Assembly: GCA_964601515.1 (NCBI GenBank)
Contig: CAZRNU010000131.1
Location: forward strand, 1 to 8,648
Reading direction: 5' to 3'
DNA from: PWND01 sp964601515
Lineage (GTDB): Bacteria; Bacteroidota; Bacteroidia; Bacteroidales; UBA7960
DNA: 8,648 nt
Positions 6,513 through 8,648 of the stretch are shown piece by piece (the stretch's first letter is position 1; each line of letters starts with the position of its first letter). The notes beneath the pieces are model-generated. The model was not told the DNA's origin. It saw nothing but the letters and a program-made list of their open reading frames with translations, and ran no database searches. Both the position numbers and the translations under genes were made by a program.

Positions 6513-7113
6513 GCCAGTATTCGAATCAAAGGTTTCACTGCAAGCCGGTTGTGATGAAGCAGGAAGAGGTTGTTTAGCCGGCCCTGTTTTTGCCGCTGCG
6601 GTTATACTGCCAAAAAAAATCCCTTACGAAATTTCAGAAATCCTCAATGATTCAAAAAAGTTGAGTAAAAAAAATAGAGATCTTCTAAGAGGACTGATTG
6701 AGAAGCATGCAATATCATTTTCAGTAAAAATGATTGACAACAAAGTAATTGATGAAATAAACATTCTACAATCATCTTTTCGTGCTATGCATATGGCTAT
6801 CAATAATTTGTCTGTTATGCCTAAACTGTTACTGATTGATGGGCCTTATTTTTTGCCATATAACGGGATACCTCATAAATGTATTATTAAGGGCGATAGC
6901 AAGTATATGCCCATAGCTGCAGCTTCCATTTTAGCTAAAACATGGCGAGATGAATATATGGAAAGAATTCATGTTCAATACCCACAGTATTGTTGGGATA
7001 GCAATAAGGGTTATGCTTCTGCCAAACATTGCGAAGCGATTGCTAAATTTGGTCTTTCTACTTATCATAGAAAATCTTTTCATTTAAAAAGACAGCTAAA
7101 ATTTGAATTCTGA
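6499..7113 (+). CDS. rnhB: Ribonuclease HII
   Basis: This enzyme cleaves the RNA strand of RNA-DNA hybrids and nicks at single ribonucleotides misincorporated in DNA, acting in the cytoplasm in replication clean-up. The 204 residues are typical. The signature GCDEAGRGCLAGPV (17-30) carries Asp19 and Glu20. Asp114 in LLIDG and Asp133 in KGDSKY complete the metal-binding set. IAAASILAKTWRDEYM (139-154) and NKGYASAKH (169-177) are the later conserved blocks. In the first motif the residue after GRG is Cys25 instead of the common Pro. The ATG at 6499 lies inside the end of the glycosyltransferase gene, overlapping it by 14 bases in another frame, which suggests coupled translation. Two hairpins after its stop probably mark the end of the operon. 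Confidence 0.97.
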   Translation: MSLLKPVFESKVSLQAGCDEAGRGCLAGPVFAAAVILPKKIPYEISEILNDSKKLSKKNRDLLRGLIEKHAISFSVKMIDNKVIDEINILQSSFRAMHMAINNLSVMPKLLLIDGPYFLPYNGIPHKCIIKGDSKYMPIAAASILAKTWRDEYMERIHVQYPQYCWDSNKGYASAKHCEAIAKFGLSTYHRKSFHLKRQLKFEF

Positions 7114-7122
7114 ATTCAGGTT

Positions 7123-7140
7123 GTAGGTTAAGCAACCTAC
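7123..7140 (+). terminator. Hairpin after rnhB, possible transcript end
   Basis: GTAGGTT (7123-7129) and AACCTAC (7134-7140) pair perfectly around the 4-base loop AAGC, 9 bases after the rnhB stop. There is no T run right behind it, so on its own it is not a standard intrinsic terminator. With the second hairpin at 7143 it may form a composite 3' end or protect the mRNA from exonucleases. Confidence 0.5.
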
Positions 7141-7142
7141 GT

Positions 7143-7163
7143 TCATGCAAAAGATTGGCATGA
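7143..7163 (+). terminator. Second hairpin with T-rich tail before tex
   Basis: TCATGC (7143-7148) and GCATGA (7158-7163) are inverted around a 9-base loop, and the downstream bases 7164-7179 are rich in T but interrupted. This looks like a weak intrinsic terminator for the run ending in rnhB, lying just before the tex promoter. The stem is short and the T tract imperfect. Confidence 0.35.
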
Positions 7164-7181
7164 TTTCATTGATTTTATTAG

Positions 7182-7189
7182 TACTTTTG
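7182..7189 (+). promoter_or_regulatory. Bacteroidota-type promoter (-7 box) for tex
   Basis: TACTTTTG, followed by CA, is a full match to TAnnTTTG and to the TTTGCA ending common in Bacteroidota promoters. Transcription would begin near 7196, giving a leader of about 60 bases before the tex ATG. A TTGG at 7155-7158 is the nearest -33-like element, a little farther upstream than usual. Its position, just after the rnhB hairpins and before the next gene, supports it as a separate transcription unit. Confidence 0.55.
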
Positions 7190-7257
7190 CAGCATTAACT
7201 TTTTGCAAGAACATAGAGCCAACAAAGATTATCTTAAACAAATTCTGAAAATATATT

Positions 7258-8648
7258 ATGCTGAATTATTCAAATATTATTGCTGTCGAGATTGGTATTA
7301 AACAAAATCAGGTAGAAAAAACTATTGAGCTTTTAAATTCAGGCGCAACAATTCCTTTTATATCAAGATATAGAAAAGAACTTACAGGATCTCTTGATGA
7401 AGTCCAAATAACAACTATACGCGACAGATATAAACAACTAACAGAGCTTGATAAAAGGAGAGAAGCAATTCTCACCTCAATTGAAGAACAAGGATTTATG
7501 ACTCCGGATCTTGAAAGGTCTATTAAGGCCGCATTAAATATGTCAGAGCTGGAAGATTTGTATTTACCTTATAAGCCCAAGAAAAAAACTAGAGCTACAG
7601 TTGCTATCTCAAGAGGCTTAGAACCTTTGGCAAAAATTATTTTTCTTCAGCAAAATATCGATGTTGAAGAAAAAGCACTTGCGTTTATTAATGATGATAA
7701 AGAAGTTTCTTCTGTTGATGATGCACTTGCCGGAGCAAGAGATATAATTGCAGAGTGGATTAATGAAAATGCCAAAGCCAGAGCAGCAATTAGAAAGTTG
7801 TTCGAACGAGATGCATTTATTAATAGTAAACTAGTGAAGGGCAAGAATGAAGATGGTAAAAAATATGAGAATTATTTTGAATACTCTGAAGAAGTTAAGA
7901 GAGTCCCGTCTCATAGGATTCTTGCAATGTTTAGAGGCGAAAATGAGGGATTTCTGAGAATATCTATTAGTCCTGATGAAGAAAAAGCCCATGAGATATT
8001 GGATAGATTGTTTATTAATGCCAATAATGAAGCTGCCGATCAAGTAGAAACGGCTATGAAGGATAGTTACAAAAGGCTTATGGCCCCTTCAATTGAAACA
8101 GAAATAAGGTCTATTCTTAAGGAAAGAGCAGATAAGGAAGCTATTAGGGTGTTTGCTGATAACTTGAGGCAATTATTACTGGCTTCTCCTTTAGGCCAAA
8201 AAAATATTCTCGCTATTGATCCCGGCTTTAGGACAGGATGTAAATTAGTTTGTCTTGATAAGCAAGGTAAACTTCTTCATAATGAAACGATTTATCCTCA
8301 TCCTCCGCAAAATGAATGGAAGCAATCTGCTGCAAAAATTCACTCTCTAGTTAATGCATACAAAATTGAAGCAATAGCAATAGGAAATGGTACTGCAGGT
8401 AGGGAAACAGAAAGTTTAATTAGAAGTATAAGATTTGACAAAGAAATAATTGCTGTCATGGTTAATGAAAGTGGGGCGTCTGTTTATTCTGCTTCACCCG
8501 TAGCAAGAGAAGAATTCCCTGATTATGATGTTACCGTCAGGGGTGCTGTTAGTATTGGCCGTCGTCTTGCAGATCCTTTGGCAGAGCTTGTAAAGATCGA
8601 CCCAAAGTCAATCGGTGTTGAACAATATAAAAACGATATTAATAAAAA
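7258..8648 (+). CDS. tex: Tex family RNA-binding transcription accessory protein, 3' end beyond the window
   Basis: The reading frame is open from the ATG at 7258 to the window end, 463 codons, with no stop; Tex proteins are usually 700-800 residues. The N-terminal helical Tex domain contains SGATIPFISRYRKELTG (about 29-45) and LEDLYLPYKPKKK (about 98-110). The YqgF/RNase H-like domain begins with LAIDPGFRTGCKL (318-330). GNGTAGRETE (376-385) and the strongly conserved block VNESGASVYSASPVAREEFP (about 402-421), VRGAVSIGRRLADPLAELVK and IDPKSIG follow. The helix-hairpin-helix and S1 RNA-binding domains expected at the C-terminus lie outside. Tex binds nucleic acid and affects transcription or RNA stability; its exact role varies among bacteria. 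It has its own candidate promoter. No Shine-Dalgarno sequence is visible before the ATG, but MLNYSNIIAVEIGI is a plausible beginning. Confidence 0.95.
   Translation, partial: MLNYSNIIAVEIGIKQNQVEKTIELLNSGATIPFISRYRKELTGSLDEVQITTIRDRYKQLTELDKRREAILTSIEEQGFMTPDLERSIKAALNMSELEDLYLPYKPKKKTRATVAISRGLEPLAKIIFLQQNIDVEEKALAFINDDKEVSSVDDALAGARDIIAEWINENAKARAAIRKLFERDAFINSKLVKGKNEDGKKYENYFEYSEEVKRVPSHRILAMFRGENEGFLRISISPDEEKAHEILDRLFINANNEAADQVETAMKDSYKRLMAPSIETEIRSILKERADKEAIRVFADNLRQLLLASPLGQKNILAIDPGFRTGCKLVCLDKQGKLLHNETIYPHPPQNEWKQSAAKIHSLVNAYKIEAIAIGNGTAGRETESLIRSIRFDKEIIAVMVNESGASVYSASPVAREEFPDYDVTVRGAVSIGRRLADPLAELVKIDPKSIGVEQYKNDINK

Noticed and set aside
7647..8043. Two antisense open frames within tex
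   Set aside because: The + strand encodes continuous Tex sequence here, so these are shadows.
1..8648. Search for a mobile element, CRISPR array, toxin-antitoxin, retron or defence island
   Set aside because: No transposase, integrase, reverse transcriptase, spaced direct repeats or defence-gene motifs were seen on either strand. Every gene belongs to an ordinary chromosomal family.

Overview
The window is an AT-rich stretch of bacterial chromosome holding eight protein genes and almost no spare DNA. The longest gap, 144 bases, lies between rnhB and tex. The likely source is a member of the Bacteroidota. The evidence is three boxes matching the Bacteroidota -7 promoter consensus TAnnTTTG placed before genes, general absence of Shine-Dalgarno sequences, a PurD with the AKDYKR...TGGMGAVSPVP wording I associate with this phylum, and a membrane protein resembling the Bacteroidota family DUF6427. 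This is inference; no rRNA or other phylogenetic marker is present.

Layout. Bases 1-48 hold the tail of an unseen upstream gene and its intrinsic terminator. An MFS_3-type efflux transporter follows on the + strand (106-1323). It converges on a LOG/TIGR00730-family nucleotide phosphoribohydrolase on the - strand (2156-1368). The LOG gene diverges from a + strand run of five genes: purD (GTG start), a DUF6427-like membrane protein, purQ, a GT4-like glycosyltransferase with a non-ATG start, and rnhB. Gaps in this run are 6, 64 and 41 nt, and the glycosyltransferase and rnhB genes overlap by 14 nt. Two hairpins follow rnhB. Then comes a promoter and the first 463 codons of tex, which runs off the window end.

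How the genes relate. PurD (GAR synthetase) and PurQ (glutaminase subunit of FGAM synthase) are steps 2 and 4 of de novo purine synthesis. PurQ is the small form that works with separate PurL and PurS, which are not in the window. The LOG protein also acts on purine nucleotides by family, but it has its own strand. RNase HII removes ribonucleotides and RNA from DNA, and Tex is a transcription-associated RNA-binding protein. The membrane protein and the glycosyltransferase have no obvious link to purines.

I see no mobile element, CRISPR array, phage gene, defence system or other clear sign of transfer. This is mainly an ordinary housekeeping region. The points worth a second look are the uncharacterised membrane protein between purD and purQ, small RNA structures between genes, and non-ATG starts.
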